NCBI RefSeq assembly: GCF_030529325.1
Contig: NZ_JAUMXC010000008.1
Location: 1-58,446, forward strand
Reading direction: 5' to 3'
Length of the DNA stretch: 58,446 nt
Origin: Porphyromonas sp.
GTDB lineage: Bacteria > Bacteroidota > Bacteroidia > Bacteroidales > Porphyromonadaceae
The translations under genes were made by a program, and so were the position numbers. This document shows, one piece after another, positions 48,400 to 57,391 of the stretch. Position 1 is the stretch's first letter, and every line of letters starts with the position of its first letter. The notes beneath the pieces are model-generated. The model was not told the DNA's origin. It ran no database searches and was given only the letters and a program-made list of their open reading frames with translations.

Positions 48400-49608
48400 T
48401 TATTTGCGTTTGCTCTTTATATAGTCCAACGCACCTGAAAATATTGCATGATCAATGAGTATGAGACCAAATAAAAGTGTGATACCCTCAGGCAGGTTTT
48501 GGAGTCCTGATACCACCCCTATTGCGCAAGAGAATATCCCCACAAAGTTAATAAAATAGAGCCAATTATTTATTCTCTTACATTTTGAAAACCACAGGGT
48601 TATTGCAAGCAATATATAGAGAGGGGTAAATAGCAACATATTTAGGTTGGGAAAGGTGTGAGGGTGATGGGAGATAAGTCCTAAAAACCAGAGAAGTATA
48701 CCGCATACTCCTATTACTAAGAACATAATGCTTCTATATACTTGCAATGCGTATGGAGCTTTTGATTTGAGCAGTACAAGGACGGCATAGACGAGCAGGA
48801 TCCCAATGACAACTGTTGATGGGCTTATCGGGAAATCTTTTCTTGTTCCTATTGGTCGTGTTTCTGCAGCTATCAAAATTTTCTCAATGACCAAAGGTTC
48901 ATTATTGTCTTTTCTCACGGCTGCATCCAGCTCTTTTTCGAGCATCAATGGTAAAAAGGCTGCATCAGATAGACTCATCTGCTTGTCAGTTTGCATACCA
49001 AGGGGTAGGTCACACAGGAGGGTATACCAACGATCCGTTGCTGTATAGCTGCGGATGGCATTTCTGAATGTTGGAAAATTTTCCAGCCCCTTTACTGAAA
49101 AACCACCACAATATTTTTCTATGAGATCTCGTGCTTTGGTCGAACAGTTGTCAAAATAGAAGTTGTATATATAATTCCTTTGTTCGGGCTGTGCATTCCA
49201 GAGAAGAAAGTTCAACAAGGCCTCTGATTCATTGTACTTCAGGTTCAGTACCTGCTCCGAGACGCTCCTTCCCTCATAGACATAGTTTGTTAAAAATGTT
49301 TCCATCGGTTCTATGCCAAGAGCATAGATGGGTTTCCCAAGCGCAAAATTCATCAAGAAACTCGGTTGGTCGAACGAGAATAAGCCATAGTTAAATACCA
49401 AGTCCGTTCCCTTGCTGAGGTCTTTCACCCTAATAGCCGAATGCCCATAGAGCAAGAAGGGTGCGAGATCAGATGGGCCACACGTCACGAGGCTGACTCT
49501 GTATCTTTGAGGGATAGTGTCATTTTGTGCGATTGCTTTTTCTATTGATGTGAGGCCCATGCCCCACATCACAGATAGTAGATATAGTATGTGCAAATAC
49601 TTCTTCAT
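48400..49608 (-). CDS. DUF4105 membrane protein
   Basis: A 402-residue protein with a signal-type N-terminus, a DUF4105 domain (about residues 35-240) and four or five membrane helices at the C-terminus. The papain-like pair expected for this NlpC/P60-related fold is visible as His in LLYGHSAIRV and Cys in YFDNCSTKARD. From memory, DUF4105 proteins in Bacteroides have recently been proposed as lipoprotein N-acyltransferases (Lnb); I hold that link as likely but not shown here. The start of this gene is 4 bp after the stop of the RsmF-type gene, so they share a transcript. Confidence 0.8.
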   Translation of the reverse strand: MKKYLHILYLLSVMWGMGLTSIEKAIAQNDTIPQRYRVSLVTCGPSDLAPFLLYGHSAIRVKDLSKGTDLVFNYGLFSFDQPSFLMNFALGKPIYALGIEPMETFLTNYVYEGRSVSEQVLNLKYNESEALLNFLLWNAQPEQRNYIYNFYFDNCSTKARDLIEKYCGGFSVKGLENFPTFRNAIRSYTATDRWYTLLCDLPLGMQTDKQMSLSDAAFLPLMLEKELDAAVRKDNNEPLVIEKILIAAETRPIGTRKDFPISPSTVVIGILLVYAVLVLLKSKAPYALQVYRSIMFLVIGVCGILLWFLGLISHHPHTFPNLNMLLFTPLYILLAITLWFSKCKRINNWLYFINFVGIFSCAIGVVSGLQNLPEGITLLFGLILIDHAIFSGALDYIKSKRK

Positions 49609-49612
49609 TGTC

Positions 49613-51010
49613 TTAAAATAGTTTAGGAATATCCGTCACTTCAGCATTTCTGTTTCGGATGACTAATTCTTTAGGATAGAGATTATTGACTCTGTTGCCA
49701 ATGTTTTTGACCCATCCCAGCGGTACTCCCTTGTAAATGACACTTTGAAATCCCTTGTAGGGATCCGGATTGATGGCCTCTCTTTTTAGATAAGTCATTG
49801 CTGTTTCCTCATCTACCTCGACCTTGGGGTAGGGGGCTTTGTCAAAGATTTGAGTACTCATCGCCCATGAATGATGAGGGATGAAATCCTTCCCTTTGAT
49901 ATTGCCCAATATGATACCTTTGGAGAGAATTTTTACTTTGCTTTTGTTTAGATATTCTACAATCTCTTTTGCTCGAGGTGAGAGGTAAGAGTATTGATCT
50001 CCTTCTATGAGGATACGATCAAGGGACTGTATGTTTTCTTTCAATACTGGAGGCAGGGATACATCTTTTGCCCCTTTCTTCGTCTGCTTAATGTCCGGAG
50101 CTTCTGTCTTTTCTCCTGATTTTTGTACCGCAAATATTGCCAAGCCTTCTCCCTTTGCATGATGAGGGAAAAATCTGTAGACCCCGTCTATACTTCCCCT
50201 CTGTATCCCCAAACTTTCAGTATCTTGTATGTTGGGCGAGAGTATTTTGTCGACGTCAAAATTATCCAAGATATAGGACAGTTGAGCCTCATTTTCCTCG
50301 CGATTATAGGTACAGGTACTGTATATCAAGATGCCTCCGGGTTGCAGCATTTGCCAAGCTTCATCGATGATATCCTTTTGTTTTGCACTGCATGATGCAA
50401 CGCTTCCTAATGACCATTCATTGCGACTGTTGGGGTCTTTTCTGAACATTCCCTCGCCTGAACAAGGAGCATCAACCAGGATCAGGTCACACTTCAATCC
50501 CGAAGCTCGTAGTTGATGAGGGTAGGCATTCGTGATGATGATTTCATCTCCACCATACCTTGTGATATTTTCGTGAAGTATCGTTGCTCTTCCCTTGTCC
50601 GGTTCGTTGGTGATCAAGACACAAGATTGAGGAAGCAGGCTTCGCATCAGAGTACTTTTCCCTCCGGGTGCGGCACATAGATCAAGTGCTACCTTGGGGG
50701 AGAAATCAAGATTGGTCAAGTAGCATGACACAAACATACTTGAAGCCTCTTGTACATAGTATGCCCCTGCGTGCCAAAGGGGATCTACTCCAAATGTCGG
50801 ACGTGAGTCTATGTAGTATCCCAGATCACTCCATGGCACTCTCTTTGCGGACTGTGGACTGAGACTTATTTTCTTTGGATTTATGCGGATGCTGGTGGGG
50901 GATGGCTCTTCCATTGAGTGGCATAATGCCTCTGTCTCTTCCTTGCCAAAGGAAGACTCAAAAGCTTCCAAAAAAGAAGATGGAAGGTCGAATCTCTGTT
51001 CGATAGCCAT
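49613..51010 (-). CDS. RsmF-type 5-methylcytosine rRNA methyltransferase
   Basis: A 465-residue NOL1/NOP2/Sun family protein. SAM-binding motif DLCAAPGGKSTLMRSLLP is at about residues 110-127; the two key cysteines lie in DAPCSGEGMFRKD and YSTCTYNREENE. The C-terminal third fits the PUA-like region of RsmF, which methylates C1407 of 16S rRNA in E. coli. Exact target here is unproved. It leads a three-gene unit with the DUF4105 and phosphatase-fold genes. Confidence 0.88.
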   Translation of the reverse strand: MAIEQRFDLPSSFLEAFESSFGKEETEALCHSMEEPSPTSIRINPKKISLSPQSAKRVPWSDLGYYIDSRPTFGVDPLWHAGAYYVQEASSMFVSCYLTNLDFSPKVALDLCAAPGGKSTLMRSLLPQSCVLITNEPDKGRATILHENITRYGGDEIIITNAYPHQLRASGLKCDLILVDAPCSGEGMFRKDPNSRNEWSLGSVASCSAKQKDIIDEAWQMLQPGGILIYSTCTYNREENEAQLSYILDNFDVDKILSPNIQDTESLGIQRGSIDGVYRFFPHHAKGEGLAIFAVQKSGEKTEAPDIKQTKKGAKDVSLPPVLKENIQSLDRILIEGDQYSYLSPRAKEIVEYLNKSKVKILSKGIILGNIKGKDFIPHHSWAMSTQIFDKAPYPKVEVDEETAMTYLKREAINPDPYKGFQSVIYKGVPLGWVKNIGNRVNNLYPKELVIRNRNAEVTDIPKLF

Positions 51011-51045
51011 AGGTCTTACTTGTACTTTATAAACTTAAACAAATA

Positions 51046-51053
51046 CAAAGATA
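51046..51053 (-). promoter_or_regulatory. -7 element for the RsmF-type gene
   Basis: On the minus strand TATCTTTG fits TAnnTTTG, 35 bp before the start codon. The -33 element is unclear. Confidence 0.55.
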
Positions 51054-51113
51054 AGATAATCCTACAAGATATTCCTTTGGCCTTAGGTTCGGACAATCGC
51101 AATCTCGGAAGTG

Positions 51114-52823
51114 TTATCTGTGGAGTCTGAACAAAAACTCCAATCCTCCACCGTTTCTGTTACGTACGGTGATGTCTCCTTTGTGCAGAAGTACTGCGTT
51201 TTTGACTATAGAAAGACCAAGACCTGATCCACCGGAGTCTCGAGTGCGTCCTTCATTGATCCGATAAAATCGTTCAAATAGTCTGTTGAAGTGACTCTCG
51301 TCAGGTATTCCTATTCCCGTATCAGAAAATGAGAAATAATAGAAGTCTGAATCTTGATTGTACTTTGAGACACGTATGGCAATTCCCTCTCCCGCATATC
51401 TTATGGCATTGTCTGTCAGGTTGCGAAATATTGAGTATATCAGACTTGGGTTGCCTTGTATGATGGTGTTTGGGGGAACATCCCATGACAGATTTATATT
51501 TCGTTCAGCCAGCTGTTTCTGAGACTCTTCTTTGATGGTGTCGAGTACATCTGCTATATCTACAGCCTCTAATGCGAATGATTGAGGAGCATTGGTCATT
51601 TTGGTGATGAGGCTCATGTCTCTTATGATTTCTGACAGAGTCATTGTTTGTTTGTGAGCCTGGGCTACAAAGTGTTTGGCTTTTTCAGGATCAAGATTGT
51701 GCTCAAGAATAGTCTCGAGATAACCCCTGATACTCGTCACAGGAGTACGCAGTTCGTGCGCAATATTGCCTGTCATCTCCTCTTTGAGTCTGCGAGTCTT
51801 TTCGTGTAGCGTAACATCGTTTAGGATGACCTCACAACCTCCGGACTCAAATAGGTTGACATGGAGTGAAAACGTTTTGCCGTGTTTTTCGATTCTCGTC
51901 TCAAAATAACTGTCTGAAGGGGCTTCAAGGTACTTTTTTACTTCAGCAAAGACTGGATCTCTAAACAGGTCAGAGGGACTGCTTGTGGGCTCTTGTATGA
52001 GTATATTGAGATACTGGAGAAACAGACTGTTGTAAAACTCTACTTCTCTATCCCTATCATAGAAACAAATCCCCTCTTCTGAGCTCTGTACGTGCTGGAG
52101 AAGTTTTTCACGTTCATTAGCTATTTCGATCTGTTTTTCTTTGAGCTGGTTGTAGTTGTGTGTGATACGATTTCCGATTTCACCCAGTTCGTCGTCCGGA
52201 AAAGTGATGTCCGGATGCTCGTCTCTCTCTGTTGCTGTGGCAAAGTCATGAAGTTGTCTGATGGATTTTGCAAAACGGTCAGCAAGCAGGGTCATAAAGA
52301 TCAGAGACACGAGGAAAAGTGCCAATATAACGTATAGAAAAGTATTATCGGACTTCAAGTCTTTGCGTAGCCCTGCATCATATGGAAGAGCCACACGGAC
52401 AAAAATGCTACCATAGTCCTTGGCATAATACACATATTGAATCTCATTGGATGAGGATAGTCGGATATGAGTACCACTTTTTTGAGATCTTGCAGCATGT
52501 ATCTCCGGCCGGTCAAAGTGATTGCCTAGCATAGAGATGTCGCTGATGTAGTTGTCATATATGACCTTTCCGGCTTTGTCTATCAACGTGACTCTTATGT
52601 CTTGATGAAGACTTTTTATCAGAGTGGAGAGCTGAGCCTCTGGAGTCTCTGCCTGATCGATCAAGTTGTGTATAAATACGGTGTAGGCATCCAACTTTTC
52701 TTCCAAGGCAATACTCCTGAATCTGCGCTCTTGAGAACGTTCAAAGATGATGATACTTGCGGTGAACAGCGCGAATAGTAAGGAGAAGTATAGGAATAGA
52801 CGCCCTTTGTATTTAAGCCTCAT
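51114..52823 (-). CDS. phoR: phosphate-sensing histidine kinase PhoR
   Basis: A 569-residue sensor kinase. Two membrane helices (about 9-26 and 163-182) frame a periplasmic domain; then a linker of HAMP type and a PAS domain (EEGICFYDRDREVEFYNS). The phospho-accepting His is in GNIAHELRTPVTSIRGYLE near residue 359, and the ATP domain has LTDNAIRYAGEG, FSDTGIGIPDE and GGSGLGLSIVK. The phoB stop overlaps its start by 4 bp (ATGA), and it is next to the pst operon, so it is called PhoR; the periplasmic domain is larger than in E. coli PhoR. Confidence 0.88.
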   Translation of the reverse strand: MRLKYKGRLFLYFSLLFALFTASIIIFERSQERRFRSIALEEKLDAYTVFIHNLIDQAETPEAQLSTLIKSLHQDIRVTLIDKAGKVIYDNYISDISMLGNHFDRPEIHAARSQKSGTHIRLSSSNEIQYVYYAKDYGSIFVRVALPYDAGLRKDLKSDNTFLYVILALFLVSLIFMTLLADRFAKSIRQLHDFATATERDEHPDITFPDDELGEIGNRITHNYNQLKEKQIEIANEREKLLQHVQSSEEGICFYDRDREVEFYNSLFLQYLNILIQEPTSSPSDLFRDPVFAEVKKYLEAPSDSYFETRIEKHGKTFSLHVNLFESGGCEVILNDVTLHEKTRRLKEEMTGNIAHELRTPVTSIRGYLETILEHNLDPEKAKHFVAQAHKQTMTLSEIIRDMSLITKMTNAPQSFALEAVDIADVLDTIKEESQKQLAERNINLSWDVPPNTIIQGNPSLIYSIFRNLTDNAIRYAGEGIAIRVSKYNQDSDFYYFSFSDTGIGIPDESHFNRLFERFYRINEGRTRDSGGSGLGLSIVKNAVLLHKGDITVRNRNGGGLEFLFRLHR

Positions 52824-53515
52824 AGTAGCATTTCTGTATTAAATCTATATCCATATCCCGTCTTATTGGTGATGGCACCCGCATAGTCTCCAAGTTTTTT
52901 GCGTAATCTTGTGATGTGGACATCGACCGTACGCTCGGTTACATAGACTGAGTCTGTCCATACCCTATCTATAATATCCTCACGAGAAAATATCCGATCG
53001 GGGTGAGAGGCAAGGAGTATGAGTATCTCAAGCTCGGTTTTGGTGAGGGCTACTTTTTGATTGTTAATGGTGACTTCTTTTGCTTCTGTGTCTATGATCA
53101 TATTCTCAAACACAAGGTTGCTTGCCTTTGCTGTTGTCCTCTCTGTCCCCATATTATTGCGCCTTATTATGGCTTTGACACGGGCGATTACTTCCTTGAG
53201 AGAAAATGGTTTTGATATATAATCATCTCCCCCGACTGAAAAGGCAGTGAGTAAGTCATTTTCAGTGTCTTTGGCAGTGATGAATATGATGGGAGTATGA
53301 TCTCCCTCTTTTCGTAGACTCTCAACCAGCTTGTACCCTGACATTCCACTCATCATGACATCTAAGAGTATGACTGAAAATCCTTTGGGTATCACAGTAA
53401 GCGCATCTTCGGCTGATGGGCTGCATACGACATCGTACCCCTCATTTTTGAGGTTAAACTCCAAAATTTCGGAGATATTGGGATCATCGTCTACAATAAG
53501 GATTGAGTGGCTCAT
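52820..53515 (-). CDS. phoB: response regulator PhoB
   Basis: A 231-residue OmpR/PhoB-class regulator. The receiver has the acidic pair in ILIVDDDPNIS, phosphorylated Asp in VILLDVMMSGMSGY (about residue 52) and the conserved Lys in DDYISKPFSLKEV. The C-terminal winged helix includes LTKTELEILILLASHPDRIF and VDVHITRLRKKLGDY, the DNA-recognition helix. It lies just before phoR and beside pst-phoU, which supports the Pho role. Confidence 0.92.
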   Translation of the reverse strand: MSHSILIVDDDPNISEILEFNLKNEGYDVVCSPSAEDALTVIPKGFSVILLDVMMSGMSGYKLVESLRKEGDHTPIIFITAKDTENDLLTAFSVGGDDYISKPFSLKEVIARVKAIIRRNNMGTERTTAKASNLVFENMIIDTEAKEVTINNQKVALTKTELEILILLASHPDRIFSREDIIDRVWTDSVYVTERTVDVHITRLRKKLGDYAGAITNKTGYGYRFNTEMLL

Positions 53516-53552
53516 GAGTGATATAGATATTACAATCGGATGTGAATATGTA

Positions 53553-53560
53553 CAAATGTA
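53553..53560 (-). promoter_or_regulatory. -7 element for phoB-phoR
   Basis: On the minus strand TACATTTG fits TAnnTTTG, 37 bp before the phoB start. A TTG lies 16 bp upstream, slightly too close for the standard pattern. Confidence 0.5.
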
Positions 53561-53617
53561 AGCAATAACTCGGTGACAATAATTAGGAAAAATTGAAAAT
53601 GATATGACAATAGGCGG

Positions 53618-53682
53618 ATAAAAAGTTGTCTAAAGTGATTTGTCAAGGAACGGAACTTTCGATCAAAAGTTCCGTTCCTTGA
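53618..53682. repeat. 22-bp repeat locus E joined to a perfect hairpin
   Basis: A degenerate inverted unit at 53618-53639 and a 2-nt gap are followed by GTCAAGG at 53642-53648. The 24 bases 53625-53648 match 29953-29976 of locus C at 20 positions. The direct unit then forms one arm of a perfect 17-bp hairpin (53643-53659 with 53666-53682, 6-nt loop). On the minus strand this hairpin follows phoU by about 115 bp and could end the pst-phoU transcript, although no T-run follows directly. Confidence 0.7.
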
Positions 53683-53796
53683 TTTCAACCTTTCTATTTC
53701 TCCTTCTGATATCGTTTTTTTATCTTGTGATAATCTTTGATGTTTGACTTACAGAAAGAAGAGGTAGGAGGGAGGTTATTTGATGTTATGTGTTTT

Positions 53797-54510
53797 TTAT
53801 GGTGTGATTTTGTCATCAATCTTTACTTTACCTCCGTGCTTTAATACCTTGGCATCAACATAGAAGACAATCTCCTCTATGATGTTGCTACAGTGGTCTC
53901 CTATACGTTCGAGTTTACGAATGAGCAATAACAGACTCAATCCGCAGCGTATATCTTCGGGATGCGAGGACATGTGGCGAGTCAGGATTTCGGGTGCCTG
54001 GCGATAGATCTGATTGACCTCTTCATCCTTGCTTAGGATCTTGCCGACGAATGTGGTGTTTTCGGTTTCCAAACATACAAATGCATCGGATAACATGCCT
54101 ATCAAAGTCTCGATCATCTCCTCTATACGCAGATCCTCGATGAGGGTTTCAGATACTTTGTTGCAGTCCTCTTCGATGACATGACGCGCCACGCTTACAG
54201 CAAAGTCTCCTATGCGTTCGAGCGTGTTACTGATCTTGATGAGAGAGAGGACGAGTCTCAAATCTATGGCCACCGGGCTATAGAGAGCTATGTAGTTTTC
54301 ACCATCGCTGTCAATCTTTAGTTCGAATGCGTCAACTCGTTTTTCTTTTGCAACGATTTCTAATGCACATCCTATGTCTTTGTGGAGGAAGGCGTACTTG
54401 GCTTTTTCCAACTGTGAGATGACCAACTTCCACATGTCGTTGACACTGTTTTTCAACAGTACCATTTCTTTTTCTATGTGTTTCATATTGTGAATGTTGT
54501 ATGGTGACAA
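53797..54510 (-). CDS. phoU: phosphate signalling protein PhoU
   Basis: A 237-residue PhoU with two three-helix bundles. Family contacts are seen in SLIKISNTLERIGDFAVSVARHV (first repeat, about residues 88-110) and LLLIRKLERIGDHCSNIIEE (second, about 195-215), which contain the metal-binding E-x3-D motifs. PhoU restrains PhoR signalling and modulates Pst when phosphate is sufficient. The pstB stop abuts its start. Confidence 0.95.
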   Translation of the reverse strand: MSPYNIHNMKHIEKEMVLLKNSVNDMWKLVISQLEKAKYAFLHKDIGCALEIVAKEKRVDAFELKIDSDGENYIALYSPVAIDLRLVLSLIKISNTLERIGDFAVSVARHVIEEDCNKVSETLIEDLRIEEMIETLIGMLSDAFVCLETENTTFVGKILSKDEEVNQIYRQAPEILTRHMSSHPEDIRCGLSLLLLIRKLERIGDHCSNIIEEIVFYVDAKVLKHGGKVKIDDKITP

Positions 54511-55257
54511 TTATCCGAAACGGCCTGTAATATAGTTTTGTGTTTCCTTTTTCTCGGGATTGAGGAACATCTTTTTAGTCTCGCTAAACTCTATCAGTTC
54601 ACCCAACATGAAGAATCCGGTGTGATCACTCACACGGGCAGCTTGCTGCATGTTGTGTGTCACTATCACTATGGTGTAGTTCTCTTTGAGTTGATGGATG
54701 AGCTCTTCAATTTTTGAGGTCGAAATCGGATCCAAGGCACTTGCCGGCTCATCCATAAGAAGTACAGAGGGAGATACTGCCAAAGCTCGAGCAATACAGA
54801 GTCTCTGCTGCTGACCTCCGGATAATTCAAAGGCTGATTTTTTTAGTTTGTCTTTCACCTCATCCCACAATGCTGCGGCTTTGAGAGACTCCTCAACTCT
54901 TTGAGCTACAAAGTGCTTGTCTCCCATGCTATTCACTCTGAGACCATAAGCCACATTGTCAAATATCGACTTGGGAAAAGGATTGGGCTTCTGAAAGACC
55001 ATTCCGACTTTTTTTCTCAGGTCATCGACAGCCATAGACTTGTCGTATATATCCATGCCATCGACCGTACAGCGACCTGTGAGAGAGGTGTCGGGGATCA
55101 AGTCATTCATGCGGTTGAACAGCCTGAGAAAGGTCGATTTGCCACACCCTGAAGGCCCGATAAATGCCGTTACGCTCTTAGCCTCTATCTTCATATTTAT
55201 GCCTTTTAAGGCGTGGAAATGTCCGTAGTAAAAGTTGACATCTTTTGCTTCTATCAT
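54511..55257 (-). CDS. pstB: phosphate ABC transporter ATPase
   Basis: A 248-residue ABC ATPase. Walker [20 protein letters not shown] is at residues about 33-51, the Q-loop is [11 protein letters not shown], the signature is [15 protein letters not shown], Walker [13 protein letters not shown] and switch His VTHNMQQA. The [10 protein letters not shown] segment is characteristic of PstB. It is 23 bp after pstA. Confidence 0.97.
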   Translation of the reverse strand: MIEAKDVNFYYGHFHALKGINMKIEAKSVTAFIGPSGCGKSTFLRLFNRMNDLIPDTSLTGRCTVDGMDIYDKSMAVDDLRKKVGMVFQKPNPFPKSIFDNVAYGLRVNSMGDKHFVAQRVEESLKAAALWDEVKDKLKKSAFELSGGQQQRLCIARALAVSPSVLLMDEPASALDPISTSKIEELIHQLKENYTIVIVTHNMQQAARVSDHTGFFMLGELIEFSETKKMFLNPEKKETQNYITGRFG

Positions 55258-55280
55258 AACTGTTTTAGAGATGTTTCAAG

Positions 55281-56141
55281 TTAATTCGTTTTTAGTTTTT
55301 TTCCGACTTGTCTTCTGATTATTGTGGCTATCATGTTCATACAGAAGACAATCACGATAAGCACCAATGCTGTGCCATAAGCTATCGGACGTGAGGCTTC
55401 GATATCTGTACCACTGGTGGCGATGACGTACAAGTGGTAGGGGAGTGCCATTACTTGATCAAAGATGCTAGTCGGTAGTTTGGGTAGGAAGTATGCTGCA
55501 ACCGTAAAAAGTATGGGTGCGGTCTCCCCTGATACCCGTCCGATAGATAGGATGAGGCCTGTTGTAATGTTTGGAAAGGCTGCGGGTAAGACTACTTTGT
55601 AGATAGTTTGCAACTTTGACGCTCCTAGAGCAAGGCTTCCGGAACGATAGGATTGAGGTATTGCTTTGAGAGCTTCTTCTGTTGTACGTATGATGACCGG
55701 CAAGACAAGCAATCCAAGTGTCATGGATCCCGCGATTATAGAGTCTCCAAAACCTAATGTGTTTACGAATAACGCCATACCGAAGAGTCCGAATACTATT
55801 GAAGGTATGCTGCTCAAGTTATTCGTCATGACTCTGATGAACTTTACTATCCCATTGTTCCCCGCATATTCGGTTGTATATATGGCAGACATGACTCCGA
55901 GAGGAAACGCAAAGAGCATACTGCCGGCAACAAGACACAGAGTCCCTATGATTGCGGGGAATATCCCTCCGGATGTCATCCCTTCGGCAGGGGCAGTCAT
56001 GAGGAACTCCCAACTTATCACTCCCACGCCGTTGTATAGTATGAATCCGAGTATCCATGCCAATAGACCGATGACTAAAAGTCCAAGGACTCTGAGGATA
56101 AAGAATGCTATTTTTTGAGTGGCCTTTTTATTCATTGTCAT
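55281..56141 (-). CDS. pstA: phosphate ABC transporter permease PstA
   Basis: A 286-residue permease with six membrane helices. The EAA-like loop that docks to PstB is visible in RSGSLALGASKLQTIYKVVLPAAFPNI (split around the conserved Gly). It is 9 bp after pstC in the operon pstS-pstC-pstA-pstB-phoU. Confidence 0.95.
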   Translation of the reverse strand: MTMNKKATQKIAFFILRVLGLLVIGLLAWILGFILYNGVGVISWEFLMTAPAEGMTSGGIFPAIIGTLCLVAGSMLFAFPLGVMSAIYTTEYAGNNGIVKFIRVMTNNLSSIPSIVFGLFGMALFVNTLGFGDSIIAGSMTLGLLVLPVIIRTTEEALKAIPQSYRSGSLALGASKLQTIYKVVLPAAFPNITTGLILSIGRVSGETAPILFTVAAYFLPKLPTSIFDQVMALPYHLYVIATSGTDIEASRPIAYGTALVLIVIVFCMNMIATIIRRQVGKKLKTN

Positions 56142-56150
56142 TGATGATAA

Positions 56151-57362
56151 TTATATGCCCCTGTTGGGTTGTTTTTTCGAGATGATTTCACTTGCAATAC
56201 TCATAATCATTGTGATGACAAAGAGGATACATCCCAGCATAAATAAGGCTTGATAGTGGGCGCCTCCTGATGGAGCTTCCCCCAGCTCGGCGGCGATCGT
56301 AGCCGGTATTGTACGTACAGAGTCGAATAGAGAAAAAGTTATGACCGCTGCATTACCCGTCACCATAAGGACTGCCATTGTTTCTCCGATAGCTCTACCG
56401 ATACCTAGTATGACAGACGCAGATATACCGGAGGCAGAGTAAGGGATGATGACTTTGTATATAGTCTGCCATTGACTTGCACCAAGTGCCAGACTTGCTT
56501 CTCTTATCGCTCTTGGGGTATTGCTCATGGCATCCTCGGCTACAGTGATGATCGTTGGCAATGCCATGATGGCAAGTATCAAGCTACCGGCAAGGGCCGT
56601 CTCTCCTACATCCAGACTGAACGTCTTTTGTACGATAGGTACGAGCACGACGAGACCGAAGAACCCATACACTACAGAAGGGATGCCTGCCAATAGTTCG
56701 ATCATGGGTTTCATGAACTGTTTTGTGCGCCTGTTTGCCAATTCCGATAGGTAAACTGCTACTCCAATCCCTAATGGCAGAGCAATAATTATGGCGACTA
56801 TACTTACCAACAACGTACCGAGGATAAGTGGGAGTAGCCCAAACAAGGGGGATGGTGTGGATGTCGGAAGCCATTCTTTGCCCGCAAAAAACTGCTCCAA
56901 TGATATATCTCCGGAGGATAGTCTCCTGACACTTTTCCCTCTTGGGGCATACTTGTCAGGTAAAAAGGCTATGATATCCGGACTCTCTGCTATCTTTCCC
57001 TCCAGTTTCCGGGGTAGTAGTTGGTAATCTTCTCCGAATTCTTCCTCATCATACAAGTTGAATATTTCTTCAAATCTGAATACCTCTATCTCTCCCTCGT
57101 GGACTCCGAGTGTGGACCAGTCTGTGATCTCTGCATCGAATATTTCCTTGATCTCCGTAGGGCTAAGGGTGTTGATTCTGTTGCTTGAGTGGACGTAGAG
57201 TCCGTAACCGCTTTCCACAGAAGGAGATGAGAAGAGGCCTGCTCCTTCTCGGAAAAGGAATATGGTGATCAACAGAATCGTTATACTTGTTATCGCACCA
57301 CTGGCTGTGAGCAAACCTTCGATAGATCTTTCTGATATGTGTCTCAATCGTTTCATTGTCAA
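56151..57362 (-). CDS. pstC: phosphate ABC transporter permease PstC with extra periplasmic segment
   Basis: A 403-residue PstC, about 80-100 longer than E. coli PstC (319). Helix 1 is at about 23-44. A periplasmic segment (about 50-150) follows before the permease core, which starts near LFGLLPLILGTLLVS (173) and includes the PstB-docking loop REASLALGASQWQTIYKV. Within the extra segment LSPTEIKEIFDAEITDW (66-82) resembles PstS LTREQMQEIFTGKVKNW (115-131) from the same operon. This suggests that a fragment of a phosphate-binding domain is part of the permease. Confidence 0.93.
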   Translation of the reverse strand: MTMKRLRHISERSIEGLLTASGAITSITILLITIFLFREGAGLFSSPSVESGYGLYVHSSNRINTLSPTEIKEIFDAEITDWSTLGVHEGEIEVFRFEEIFNLYDEEEFGEDYQLLPRKLEGKIAESPDIIAFLPDKYAPRGKSVRRLSSGDISLEQFFAGKEWLPTSTPSPLFGLLPLILGTLLVSIVAIIIALPLGIGVAVYLSELANRRTKQFMKPMIELLAGIPSVVYGFFGLVVLVPIVQKTFSLDVGETALAGSLILAIMALPTIITVAEDAMSNTPRAIREASLALGASQWQTIYKVIIPYSASGISASVILGIGRAIGETMAVLMVTGNAAVITFSLFDSVRTIPATIAAELGEAPSGGAHYQALFMLGCILFVITMIMSIASEIISKKQPNRGI

Positions 57363-57391
57363 TCTTTGATCTTGACTATGATATCCGGTTT

